In this document: piece by piece, positions 29,537 to 43,308 of the stretch
How the letters are laid out: every line of letters starts with the position of its first letter
How positions within the stretch are numbered: position 1 is the stretch's first letter
NCBI GenBank assembly: GCA_949825025.1
Contig: OX463782.1
Location: forward strand, 434,001-498,000
Direction: 5' to 3'
Length of the DNA: 64,000 nucleotides
Origin: Siphlonurus alternatus
Lineage: Eukaryota; Arthropoda; Insecta; Ephemeroptera; Siphlonuridae
Program-made: the position numbers and the translations under genes
The notes under the pieces: model-generated
The model's input: the letters and a program-made list of their open reading frames with translations, nothing else
What the model was told of the DNA's origin: nothing
Databases searched by the model: none

Positions 29537-32500
29537 GAATTAACTTGAATTGAATAATTAAATTGAATTGATTTGAATTGAATTAAATTGAATTGAAATA
29601 AATTGAATTGAATTGAATAAATGAATTGAATTAACTTGAATTGAATTGAATTGAAAAGAATTGAATAATTGAATTGAATTGATTCGAATTGAATTGAACT
29701 GAAATGAATTGAATAAATGAATTGAATTGATTTGAATTGAATTGAATTTAATTTAATTGAATTAATTTGAATTGATTTGAATTGAATTGAATTAAATTGA
29801 TTTGAATTGAATTGAATTGAATTGACTTGAATTGAATGAATTGAATAAAAGAATTGAATTGATTTGAATTGAATTAAATTAAATTGAATTAAATTGAATT
29901 GATTTGAATTGAATTGAATTGAATTGATTGAATTGAATTGAATTAAATTGAATTAAATTAAATAAGTGAATTGAATTGAATTGAATAAATGAATTGAATT
30001 GAATTGAATTGATTTGAATTGAACTGCATTGAATTGAATTGAATTGAATAAATGATTTGAATTGATTTGAATTGAATTAATTTGAATTGAAATGAATTGA
30101 ATAAATGAATTGAATTGATTTGAATTGATTGAATTGAATTGACTTGAATAAATGAATTGAATTGATTTGAATTGAATTGAATAAATGAATTGAATTAAAT
30201 TGAATTGAATTGAATTAAATTGAATTGAATAAATGAATTGAATGAATGAATTGAATTGAATTGAATTGAATTGAATTGATTTGAATTGACTTGAATTGAA
30301 TAAATAAATTGACTTGATTTGAATTGAATTGAATAAATGAATTGAATTGAATTGAATTAAATAAGTGAATTGAATTGAATTGAATAAATGAATTGAATTG
30401 AATTGAATTGATTTGAATTGAACTGCATTGAATTGAATTGAATTGAATAAATGAATTGAATTGATCTGAATTGATTTGAATTGAATTGATTTGAATTGAA
30501 ATGAATTGAATAAATGAATTGAATTGATTTGAATTAAGTTGAATTGATTGAATTGAATTGACTTGAATTGAATAAATGAATTGAATTGAATTGAATTAAA
30601 TTGAATTGAATTAAATTGATTTGAATTGAATCGAATTGAATTGATTTGAATTGAATTGATTTGAATTGATTGAATTGAATTGACTTGAATTGAATAATTG
30701 AATTGAATTGATTTAAATTGAATTGACTTGAATTGAATCAATTGAATAAATGAATTGAATTGATTTGAATTGAATTAAATTGATTTGAATTGAATCGAAT
30801 TGAATTGATTTGAATTGATTTGAATTGATTTGAATTGATTTGAATTGAATTGATTTGAATTGAAATGAATTGAATTAATGAATTGAATTGATTTGAATTG
30901 ATTTGAATTGAATTGATTTGAATTGATTGAATTAAATTGACTTGAATTGAATAAATGAATTGAATTGATTTGAATTGAATTAAATTGAATTAAAATAAAT
31001 TGACTTGAATTGAATAAATGAATTGAATGAATGAATTGAATTGAATTGATTTGAATTGAATTGAATTGAATAAATGAATTGAATTGCATTGATTTAAATT
31101 GAATTGAATTGAATTGAATAAATGAATTGAATAAATTTGAATTGATTTGAATTGAAATAAATTAAATTGATTTGAATTGAATAAATGAATTGAATTGAAT
31201 TGAATTGAATTGAATTGAATTGAATTGAATTAAATTGAATTGATTTGAATTGATTTGATTTGAATTGAATTGAATTGACTTGAATTGAATCAATTGAATA
31301 AATGAATTGAATTGATTTGAATTGAATTAAATTGAATTGATTTGAATTGATTGAATTGAATTGACTTGAATTGAATAAATGAATTGAATTGATTTGAATT
31401 GATTTGAATTGAATTGATTTGAATTGAAATGAATTGAATTAATGAATTGAAATGAATTGAATTAATGAATTGAACTGCATTGAATAGAATTGAATTGAAT
31501 TGAATAAATGAATTGATTTGAATTGATTTGAATTGAATTGATTTGAATTGAAATGAATTGAATAAATGAATTGAATTGATTTGAATTGATTTGAATTGAT
31601 TGAATTGAATTGACTTGAATTGAATAAATGAATTGATTTGATTTGAATTGAATTGAATTAAATTGAATTGAAATAAATTGAATTGAATTGAATAAATGAA
31701 TTGAATTAAATTAAATTAAATTGAATTGAATTGAATTGAATAAATAAATTGAATGAATGAATTGAATTGAATTGATTTGAATTGAATTGAATTGAATTGA
31801 ATTGAATAAATGAATTGAATTGCATTGATTTGAATTGAATTGAATTGAATTGAATTGAATAAATGAATTGAATAAATTTGAATTGATTTGAATTGAATTA
31901 AATTAAATTGATTTGAATTGACTTGAATTGAATGAATTGAATAAAAGAATTGAATTGATTTTAATTGAATTAAATTAAATTAAATTAAATTAAATTGAAT
32001 TGAATTGATTTGAATTGAATTGAATTGATTTGAATTGAATTAAATTGAATTGAATTGATTTGATTTGAATTGAATTGACTTGAATTGAATCAATTGAATA
32101 AATGAATTGAATGGATTTGAATTGAATCGAATTGAATTGAATAAATGAATTGAATTAAATTGAATTGAATTGAATTGAATAAATGAATTGAATGAATGAA
32201 TTGAATTGAATTGAATTGAATTGAATTGAATTGAATTGAATTGAATTGAATTGAATAAATGAATTGAATTGCATTGATTTGAATTGAATTGAATTGAATT
32301 GAATTGAATAAATGAATAGAATAAATTTGAATTGATTTGAATTGATATAAATTAAATTGATTTGAATTAAATTGACTTGAATTGAATGAATTGAATAAAA
32401 GAATTGAATTGATTTGAATTGAATTAAATTAAATTGAATTAAATTGAATTGATTTGAATTGAATTGATTTGAATTGAATTGAATTGAATTGATTTGATTT

Positions 32501-32654
32501 GATTTGAATTGAATTGACTTGAATTGGATCAATTGAATAAATGAATTGAATTGATTTGAATTGAATAAATGAATTGAATTGAATTGAATTGAATTGAATT
32601 GAATAAATGAATTAAATAAATTTGAATTGATTTGAATTGATTTGAATTGAATTG
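26955..32654 (+). repeat. Tandem duplication of 5.7 kb, copy 1
   Basis: Covers the second part of A4 and the first part of B5. Matched landmarks in copy 2 lie at a constant offset: tgaatttaat at 26,961 and 32,661 (5,700), middle-module end at 28,392 and 34,092 (5,700), anchor at 29,537 and 35,242 (5,705). The offset falls to about 5,672 and then 5,660 later through small deletions in copy 2. Confidence 0.85.
27679..27757 (+). repeat. Uninterrupted (GAATT)n run, about 16 words
   Basis: This run follows gaatgaatgaattg in the middle part of A4. The same position in other units holds shorter runs: about 44 bp at 22,760-22,803, about 60 bp at 2,219-2,278. It is a length-variable site. Confidence 0.8.
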
Positions 32655-32660
32655 AATAAA
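32641..32660 (+). other. Join of the 5.7 kb tandem duplication
   Basis: To the left the sequence is the B5 middle module, where gatttgaattgaatt should continue with aaattgaatttattg. Instead it continues with gaataaatgaatttaattg, the sequence found near 26,955. The two parents share gaattgaattgaataaatg here, so the exact crossover base cannot be fixed within about 20 bp. Confidence 0.82.
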
Positions 32661-35600
32661 TGAATTTAATTGATTTGAATTGATTTGAATTGAATTGATT
32701 TGAATTGAATTGAATTGATTTGAATTGAAATGAATTGAATAAATGAATTGAATTGATTTGAATTGATTTGAATTGATTGAATTGAATTGACTTGAATTGA
32801 ATAAATGAATTGATTTGATTTGAATTGAATTGAATTAAATTGAATTGAAATAAATTGAATTGAATTGAATAAATGAATTGAATTAAATTAAATTGAATTG
32901 AATTGAATTGAATAAATAAATTGAATGAATGAATTGAATTGAATTGATTTGAATTGAATTGAATTGAATTGAATTGAATAAATGAATTGAATTGCATTGA
33001 TTTGAATTGAATTGAATTGAATTGAATTGAATTGAATAAATGAATTGAATAAATTTGAATTGATTTGAATTGAATTAAATTAAATTGATTTGAATTGACT
33101 TGAATTGAATGAATTGAATAAAAGAATTGAATTGATTTTAATTGAATTAAATTAAATTAAATTAAATTAAATTAAATTAAATTGAATTGAATTGATTTGA
33201 ATTGAATTGAATTGATTTGAATTGAATTAAATTGAATTGAATTGATTTGATTTGAATTGAATTGACTTGAATTGAATCAATTGAATAAATGAATTGAATG
33301 GATTTGAATTGAATCGAATTGAATTGAATAAATGAATTGAATTAAATTGAATTGAATTGAATTGAATAAATGAATTGAATGAATGAATTGAATTGAATTG
33401 AATTGAATTGAATTGAATTGAATTGAATTGAATTGAATTGAATTGAATTGAATTGAATAAATGAATTGAATTGCATTGATTTGAATTGAATTGAATTGAA
33501 TTGAATTGAATTGAATAAAAGAATAGAATAAATTTGAATTGATTTGAATTGATATAAATTAAATTGATTTGAATTAAATTGACTTGAATTGAATGAATTG
33601 AATAAAAGAATTGAATTGATTTGAATTGAATTAAATTAAATTGAATTAAATTGAATTGATTTGAATTGAATTGATTTGAATTGAATTGAATTGAATTGAC
33701 TTGAATTGGATCAATTGAATAAATGAATTGAATTGATTTGAATTGAATAAATGAATTGAATTGAATTGAATTGAATTGAATAAATGAATTAAATAAATTT
33801 GAATTGATTTGAATTGATTTGAATTGAATTAAATTGAATTTATTGAATTTAATTGAATTGAATTGAATAAATGAATTGATTTGATTTGAATTGAATGAAA
33901 TTGAATTGAATTGATTTGAATTGAATGGAATTGATTTGAATTGACTTGAATTGAATGAATTGAATAAATAAATTGACTTGATTTGAATTGAATTGAATAA
34001 ATGAATTGAATTGAATTAAATAAGTGAATTGAATTGAATTGAATAAATGAATTAAATTGAATTGAATTGAATTGATTTGAATTGAACTGCATTGAATTGA
34101 ATTGAATTGATTTGAATTGAATTGAATGAAATGAATTGAATAAATGAATTGAATTGATTTGAATTGAATTGAATTGATTTGAATTGATTGAATTGAATTG
34201 ACTTGAATTGAATTAATGAATTGAATTGATTTGAATTGAATTGAATTAAATTGAATTGAAATAAATTGAATTGAATTGAATAAATGAATTGAATTAAATT
34301 AAATTAAATTGAATTGAATTGAATTGAATAAATGAATTGAATTGATTTGAATTGAATTGAATTGAATAAATGAATTGAATTGATTTGAATTGAATTGATT
34401 TGATTGAATTGAATATTGACTTGAATTGAATTAATGAATTGAATTGATTTGAATTGAATTGAATTAAAATGAATTGAAATAAATTGAATTGAATTGAATA
34501 AATGAATTGAATTAAATTAAATTGAATTGAATTGAATAAATGAATTGAATTGCATTGATTTGAATTGAATTGAATTGAATAAATGAATTGAATTAAATTA
34601 AATTGATTTGAATTGACTTGAATTGAATGAATTGAATAAAAGAATTGAATTGATTTTAATTGAATTAAATTAAATTAAATTGATTTGAATTGAATTGATT
34701 TGAATTGAATTGAATTGAATTGATTTGATTTGAATTGAATTGACTTGAATTGAATCAATTGAATAAATGAATTGAATTGATTTGAATTGAATTGAATGAA
34801 TTGAATAAATGAATTGAATTGAATTGAATTGAATAAATGAATTAAATAAATTTGAATTGAATTGAATTAAATTGAATTTAATTGAATTGAATTGAATTGA
34901 ATTGAATTGAATTGAATTGAATAAATGAATTGAATTGAATTGAATTAAATAAGTGAATTGAATTGAATAAATGAACTGAACTGCATTGAATTGAATTGAA
35001 TTGAATTGAATTGAATTAATTTGAATTGATTTAAATTGAATTGACTTGAATTGAATGAATTGAATAAATGAATTGAATTGATTTGAATTGAATGAAATTG
35101 AATTGAATTGATTTGAATTGAACTGCATTGAATTGAATTGAATTGATTTGAATTGAATTGATTTGAATTGAAATGAATTGAATAAATGAATTGAATTGAT
35201 TTGAATTAATTTGAATTGAATTGATTTGAATTGATTGAATTGAATTAACTTGAATTGAATAATTAAATTGAATTGATTTGAATTGAATTAAATTGAATTG
35301 AAATAAATTGAATTGAATTGAATAAATGAATTGAATTAACTTGAATTGAATTGAATTGAAAAGAATTGAATAATTGAATTGAATTGATTCGAATTGAATT
35401 GAACTGAAATGAATTGAATAAATGAATTGAATTGATTTGAATTGAATTGAATTTAATTTAATTGAATTAATTTGAATTGATTTGAATTGAATTGAATTAA
35501 ATTGATTTGAATTGAATTGAATTGAATTGACTTGAATTGAATGAATTGAATAAAAGAATTGAATTGATTTGAATTGAATTAAATTAAATTGAATTAAATT

Positions 35601-38313
35601 GAATTGATTTGAATTGAATTGAATTGAATTGATTGAATTGAATTGAATTAAATTGAATTAAATTAAATAAGTGAATTGAATTGAATTGAATAAATGAATT
35701 GAATTGAATTGAATTGATTTGAATTGAACTGCATTGAATTGAATTGAATTGAATAAATGATTTGAATTGATTTGAATTGAATTAATTTGAATTGAAATGA
35801 ATTGAATAAATGAATTGAATTGATTTGAATTGATTGAATTGAATTGACTTGAATAAATGAATTGAATTGATTTGAATTGAATTGAATAAATGAATTGAAT
35901 TAAATTGAATTGAATTGAATTAAATTGAATTGAATAAATGAATTGAATGAATGAATTGAATTGAATTGAATTGAATTGAATTGATTTGAATTGACTTGAA
36001 TTGAATAAATAAATTGACTTGATTTGAATTGAATTGAATAAATGAATTGAATTGAATTGAATTAAATAAGTGAATTGAATTGAATTGAATAAATGAATTG
36101 AATTGAATTGAATTGATTTGAATTGAACTGCATTGAATTGAATTGAATTGAATAAATGAATTGAATTGATCTGAATTGATTTGAATTGAATTGATTTGAA
36201 TTGAAATGAATTGAATAAATGAATTGAATTGATTTGAATTAAGTTGAATTGATTGAATTGAATTGACTTGAATTGAATAAATGAATTGAATTGAATTGAA
36301 TTAAATTGAATTGAATTAAATTGATTTGAATTGAATCGAATTGAATTGATTTGAATTGAATTGATTTGAATTGATTGAATTGAATTGACTTGAATTGAAT
36401 AATTGAATTGAATTGATTTAAATTGAATTGACTTGAATTGAATCAATTGAATAAATGAATTGAATTGATTTGAATTGAATTAAATTGATTTGAATTGAAT
36501 CGAATTGAATTGATTTGAATTGATTTGAATTGATTTGAATTGATTTGAATTGAATTGATTTGAATTGATTTGAATTGAATTGATTTGAATTGATTGAATT
36601 AAATTGACTTGAATTGAATAAATGAATTGAATTGATTTGAATTGAATTAAATTGAATTAAAATAAATTGACTTGAATTGAATAAATGAATTGAATGAATG
36701 AATTGAATTGAATTGATTTGAATTGAATTGAATTGAATTGAATAAATGAATTGAATTGCATTGATTTAAATTGAATTGAATTGAATTGAATAAATGAATT
36801 GAATAAATTTGAATTGATTTGAATTGAAATAAATTAAATTGATTTGAATTGAATAAATGAATTGAATTGAATTGAATTGAATTGAATTGAATTGAATTGA
36901 ATTAAATTGAATTGATTTGAATTGATTTGATTTGAATTGAATTGAATTGACTTGAATTGAATCAATTGAATAAATGAATTGAATTGATTTGAATTGAATT
37001 AAATTGAATTGATTTGAATTGATTGAATTGAATTGACTTGAATTGAATAAATGAATTGAATTGATTTGAATTGATTTGAATTGAATTGATTTGAATTGAA
37101 ATGAATTGAATTAATGAATTGAAATGAATTGAATTAATGAATTGAACTGCATTGAATAGAATTGAATTGAATTGAATAAATGAATTGATTTGAATTGATT
37201 TGAATTGAATTGATTTGAATTGAAATGAATTGAATAAATGAATTGATTTGAATTGATTTGAATTGATTGAATTGAATTGACTTGAATTGAATAAATGAAT
37301 TGATTTGATTTGAATTGAATTGAATTAAATTGAATTGAAATAAATTGAATTGAATAAATGAATTGAATTAAATTAAATTAAATTGAATTGAATTGAATTG
37401 AATAAATAAATTGAATGAATGAATTGAATTGAATTGATTTGAATTGAATTGAATTGAATTGAATTGAATAAATGAATTGAATTGCATTGATTTGAATTGA
37501 ATTGAATTGAATTGAATTGAATAAATGAATTGAATAAATTTGAATTGATTTGAATTGAATTAAATTAAATTGATTTGAATTGACTTGAATTGAATGAATT
37601 GAATAAAAGAATTGAATTGATTTTAATTGAATTAAATTAAATTAAATTAAATTAAATTGAATTGAATTGATTTGAATTGAATTGAATTGATTTGAATTGA
37701 ATTAAATTGAATTGAATTGATTTGATTTGAATTGAATTGACTTGAATTGAATCAATTGAATAAATGAATTGAATGGATTTGAATTGAATCGAATTGAATT
37801 GAATAAATGAATTGAATTAAATTGAATTGAATTGAATTGAATAAATGAATTGAATGAATGAATTGAATTGAATTGAATTGAATTGAATTGAATTGAATTG
37901 AATTGAATTGAATTGAATAAATGAATTGAATTGCATTGATTTGAATTGAATTGAATTGAATTGAATTGAATAAATGAATAGAATAAATTTGAATTGATTT
38001 GAATTGATATAAATTAAATTGATTTGAATTAAATTGACTTGAATTGAATGAATTGAATAAAAGAATTGAATTGATTTGAATTGAATTAAATTAAATTGAA
38101 TTAAATTGAATTGATTTGAATTGAATTGATTTGAATTGAATTGAATTGAATTGATTTGATTTGATTTGAATTGAATTGACTTGAATTGGATCAATTGAAT
38201 AAATGAATTGAATTGATTTGAATTGAATAAATGAATTGAATTGAATTGAATTGAATTGAATTGAATAAATGAATTAAATAAATTTGAATTGATTTGAATT
38301 GATTTGAATTGAA
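32655..38313 (+). repeat. Tandem duplication of 5.7 kb, copy 2
   Basis: Follows copy 1 directly. At its right end the sequence passes without a break into the normal middle-module order (gaattaaattg then gaatttattg), which is what should have followed copy 1. This is the expected arrangement for a simple tandem duplication by unequal exchange; the only novel join is on the left near 32,650. Confidence 0.83.
33379..33457 (+). repeat. Uninterrupted (GAATT)n run, about 16 words
   Basis: Copy-2 partner of the 27,679-27,757 run at the 5,700 bp offset. The two have the same length, unlike the runs in non-duplicated units, which supports a recent duplication. Confidence 0.8.
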
Positions 38314-39652
38314 TTAAATTGAATTTATTGAATTTAATTGAATTAAATTGAATAAATGAATTGATTTGATTTGAATTGAATGAAATTGAATTGAATTGAT
38401 TTGAATTGAATGGAATTGATTTGAATTGACTTGAATTGAATGAATTGAATAAATAAATTGACTTGATTTGAATTGAATTGAATAAATGAATTGAATTGAA
38501 TTAAATAAGTGAATTGAATTGAATTGAATAAATGAATTAAATTGAATTGAATTGAATTGATTTGAATTGAACTGCATTGAATTGAATTGAATTGATTTGA
38601 ATTGAATTGAATGAAATGAATTGAATAAATGAATTGAATTGATTTGAATTGATTTGAATTGAATTGATTTGAATTGATTGAATTGAATTGACTTGAATTG
38701 AATTAATGAATTGAATTGATTTGAATTGAATTGAATTAAATTGAATTGAAATAAATTGAATTGAATTGAATAAATGAATTGAATTAAATTAAATTAAATT
38801 GAATTGAATTGAATAAATGAATTGAATTGATTTGAATTGAATTGAATTGAATTGAATTGAATAAATGAATTGAATTGATTTGAATTCAATTGAATTAAAT
38901 TGAATTGAAATAAATTGAATTGAATTGAATAAATGAATTGAATTAAATTAAGTTGAATTGAATTGAATAAATGAATTGAATTGCATTGATTTGAATTGAA
39001 TTGAATTGAATAAATGAATTGAATTAAATTAAATTGATTTGAATTGACTTGAATTGAATGAATTGAATAAAAGAATTGAATTGATTTTAATTGAATTAAA
39101 TTAAATTAAATTGATTTGAATTGAATTGATTTGAATTGAATTGAATTGAATTGAATTGATTTGATTTGAATTGAATTGACTTGAATTGAATCAATTGAAT
39201 AAATGAATTGAATTGATTTGAATTGAATTGAATGAATTGAATAAATGAATTGAATTGAATTGAATTGAATAAATGAATTAAATAAATTTGAATTGAATTG
39301 AATTAAATTGAATTTAATTGAATTGAATTGAATTGAATTGAATAAATGAATTGAATTGAATTGAATTAAATAAGTGAATTGAATTGAATAAATGAACTGA
39401 ACTGCATTGAATTGAATTGAATTGAATTAATTTGAATTGATTTAAATTGAATTGACTTGAATTGAATGAATTGAATAAATGAATTGAATTGATTTGAATT
39501 GAATGAAATTGAATTGAATTGATTTGAATTGAACTGCATTGAATTGAATTGAATTGATTTGAATTGAATTGATTTGAATTGAAATGAATTGAATAAATGA
39601 ATTGAATTGATTTGAATTAATTTGAATTGAATTGATTTGAATTGATTGAATT
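35242..39652 (+). repeat. Satellite unit B6 (type B, 4.4 kb)
   Basis: Type B head, TTCGAA at 35,388-35,393, gaactgcattgaatag near 37,143, middle module ending near 38,577, B tail with GAATTC at 38,882-38,887. Up to about 38,313 it is the second copy of the 5.7 kb duplication, paired with the first half of B5. It lacks about 30 bp (a gaaatgaattgaattaatg segment) near 36,560 that B5 retains near 30,860, so the two copies have begun to diverge. Confidence 0.83.
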
Positions 39653-42600
39653 GAATTAACTTGAATTGAATAATTAAATTGAATTGATTTGAATTGAATT
39701 GAATTAAATTGAATTGAAATAAATTGAATTGAATTGAATAAATGAATTGAATTAACTTGAATTGAATTGAATTGAAAAGAATTGAATAATTGAATTGAAT
39801 TGATTCGAATTGAATTGAACTGAAATGAATTGAATAAATGAATTGAATTGATTTGAATTGAATTGAATTTAATTTAATTAATTTGAATTGATTTGAATTG
39901 AATTGAATTAAATTGATTTGAATTGAATTGAATTGAATTGACTTGAATTGAATGAATTGAATAAAAGAATTGAATTGATTTGAATTGAATTAAATTAAAT
40001 TAAATTGAATTAAATTGAATTGATTTGAATTGAATTGAATTGATTGAATTGAATTGAATTAAATTGAATTAAATTAAATAAGTGAATTGAATTGAATTGA
40101 ATAAATGAATTGAATTGAATTGAATTGATTTGAATTGAACTGCATTGAATTGAATTGAATTGAATAAATGATTTGAATTGATTTGAATTGAATTAATTTG
40201 AATTGAAATGAATTGCATAAATGAATTGAATTGATTTGAATTGATTGAATTGAATTGACTTGAATAAATGAATTGAATTGATTTGAATTGAATTGAATAA
40301 ATGAATTGAATTAAATTAAATTGAATTGAATTAAATTGAATTGAATAAATGAATTGAATGAATGAATTGAATTGAATTGAATTGAATTGAATTGAATTGA
40401 TTTGAATTGACTTGAATTGAATAAATAAATTGACTTGATTTGAATTGAATTGAATAAATGAATTGAATTGAATTGAATTAAATAAGTGAATTGAATTGAA
40501 TTGAATAAATGAATTGAATTGAATTGAATTGATTTGAATTGAACTGCATTGAATTGAATTGAATTGAATAAATGAATTGAATTGATCTGAATTGATTTGA
40601 ATTGAATTGATTTGAATTGAAATGAATTGAATAAATGAATTGAATTGATTTGAATTAAGTTGAATTGATTGAATTGAATTGACTTGAATTGAATAAATGA
40701 ATTGAATTGATTTGAATTGAATTAAATTGAATTGAATTAAATTGATTTGAATTGAATCGAATTGAATTGATTTGAATTGAATTGATTTGAATTGATTGAA
40801 TTGAATTGACTTGAATTGAATAATTGAATTGAATTGATTTAAATTGAATTGACTTGAATTGAATCAATTGAATAAATGAATTGAATTGATTTGAATTGAA
40901 TTAAATTGATTTGAATTGAATCGAATTGATTTGAATTGATTTGAATTGATTTGAATTGATTTGAATTGAATTGATTTGAATTGAAATGAATTGAATTAAT
41001 GAATTGAATTAATTTGAATTGATTTGAATTGAATTGATTTGAATTGATTGAATTAAATTGACTTGAATTGAATAAATGAATTGAATTGATTTGAATTGAA
41101 TTAAATTGAATTAAAATAAATTGACTTGAATTGAATAAATGAATTGAATGAATGAATTGAATTGAATTGATTTGAATTGAATTGAATTGAATTGAATAAA
41201 TGAATTGAATTGCATTGATTTAAATTGAATTGAATTGAATTGAATAAATGAATTGAATAAATTTGAATTGATTTGAATTGAAATAAATTAAATTGATTTG
41301 AATTGAATAAATGAATTGAATTGAATTGAATTGAATTGAATTGAATTAAATTGAATTGATTTGAATTGATTTGATTTGAATTGAATTGAATTGACTTGAA
41401 TTGAATCAATTGAATAAATGAATTGAATTGATTTGAATTGAATTAAATTGAATTGATTTGAATTGATTGAATTGAATTGACTTGAATTGAATAAATGAAT
41501 TGAATTGATTTGAATTGATTTGAATTGAATTGATTTGAATTGAAATGAATTGAATTAATGAATTGAAATGAATTGAATTAATGAATTGAACTGCATTGAA
41601 TTGAATTGAATTGAATTGAATTGAATTGAATAAATGAATAGAATAAATTTGAATTGATTTGAATTGATATAAATTAAATTGATTTGAATTAAATTGACTT
41701 GAATTGAATGAATTGAATAAAAGAATTGAATTGATTTGAATTGAATTAAATTAAATTAAATTGAATTGATTTGAATTGAATTGATTTGAATTGAATTGAA
41801 TTGATTTGATTTGATTTGAATTGAATTGACTTGAATTGGATCAATTGAATAAATGAATTGAATTGATTTGAATTGAATAAATGAATTGAATTGAATTGAA
41901 TTGAATTGAATTGAATTGAATTGAATTGAATTGAATAAATGAATTAAATAAATTTGAATTGATTTGAATTGATTTGAATTGATTTGAATTGAATTAAATT
42001 GAATTTATTGAATTTAATTGAATTGAATTGAATAAATGAATTGATTTGATTTGAATTGAATGAAATTGAATTGAATTGATTTGAATTGAATGGAATTGAT
42101 TTGAATTGACTTGAATTGAATGAATTGAATAAATAAATTGACTTGATTTGAATTGAATTGAATAAATGAATTGAATTGAATTAAATAAGTGAATTGAATT
42201 GAATTGAATAAATGAATTAAATTGAATTGAATTGAATTGATTTGAATTGAACTGCATTGAATTGAATTGAATTGATTTGAATTGAATTGAATGAAATGAA
42301 TTGAATAAATGAATTGAATTGATTTGAATTGATTTGAATTGAATTGATTTGAATTGATTGAATTGAATTGACTTGAATTGAATTAATGAATTGAATTGAT
42401 TTGAATTGAATTGAATTAAATTGAATTGAAATAAATTGAATTGAATTGAATAAATGAATTGAATTAAATTAAATTGAATTGAATTGAATAAATGAATTGA
42501 ATTGATTTGAATTGAATTGAATTGAATTGAATTGAATTGAATTGAATTGAATAAATGAATTGAATTGATTTGAATTCAATTGAATTAAATTGAATTGAAA

Positions 42601-43308
42601 TAAATTGAATTGAATTGAATAAATGAATTGAATTAAATTAAATTGAATTGAATAAATGAATTGAATTGCATTGATTTGAATTGAATTGAATTGAATAAAT
42701 GAATTGAATTAAATTAAATTGATTTGAATTGACTTGAATTGAATGAATTGAATAAAAGAATTGAATTGATTTTAATTGAATTAAATTAAATTAAATTGAT
42801 TTGAATTGAATTGATTTGAATTGAATTGAATTGAATTGATTTGATTTGAATTGAATTGACTTGAATTGAATCAATTGAATAAATGAATTGAATTGATTTG
42901 AATTGAATTGAATAAATGAATTGAATTGAATTGAATTGAAGAAATGAATTAAATAAATTTGAATTGAATTGAATTAAATTGAATTTAATTGAATTGAATT
43001 GAATTGAATTGAATTGAATAAATGAATTGAATTGAATTAAATAAGTGAATTGAATTGAATAAATGAACTGAACTGCATTGAATTGAATTGAATTGAATTA
43101 ATTTGAATTGATTTAAATTGAATTGACTTGAATTGAATGAATTGAATAAATGAATTGAATTGATTTGAATTGAATGAAATTGAATTGAATTGATTTGAAT
43201 TGAACTGCATTGAATTGAATTGAATTGATTTGAATTGAAATGAATTGAATAAATGAATTGAATTGATTTGAATTAATTTGAATTGAATTGATTTGAATTG
43301 ATTGAATT
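39653..43308 (+). repeat. Satellite unit B7 with internal deletion (3.7 kb)
   Basis: Type B head with TTCGAA at 39,804-39,809. At about 41,588-41,636 the gaactgcattg word that should be followed by gaatag and about 0.8 kb of B sequence is followed instead by a short (GAATT)n run and then tgaatagaataaa of the middle module. Compared with B6, about 0.79 kb is missing. The middle module (ending near 42,257) and B tail with GAATTC at 42,572-42,577 follow. The tail lacks one taaat repeat seen in most units; A5 shares this. Confidence 0.82.
41588..41636 (+). other. Deletion join in B7 (about 0.79 kb lost)
   Basis: gaactgcattg is joined through about six plain GAATT words to aataaatgaatagaataaa. 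In B6 the corresponding marks (about 37,143 and 37,977) are roughly 834 bp apart; here 47 bp. This also coincides with the left limit of similarity to the second 11.35 kb copy. Confidence 0.75.

Larger units (their letters stand above)
29537..35241 (+). repeat. Satellite unit B5, hybrid with duplication join (5.7 kb)
   Basis: Starts as a normal type B unit (TTCGAA at 29,683-29,688, two taagtg modules, gaactgcattgaatag near 31,472). Near 32,650, inside the middle module, it switches to sequence matching A4 at about 26,955 and then runs in register with A4 (offset 5,700) to the next anchor. Its tail is therefore the A kind (gaatattgacttg near 34,411) behind a B head. Two ggatcaattg sites (near 32,526 and 33,708) reflect the repeated middle module. 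Confidence 0.83.
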
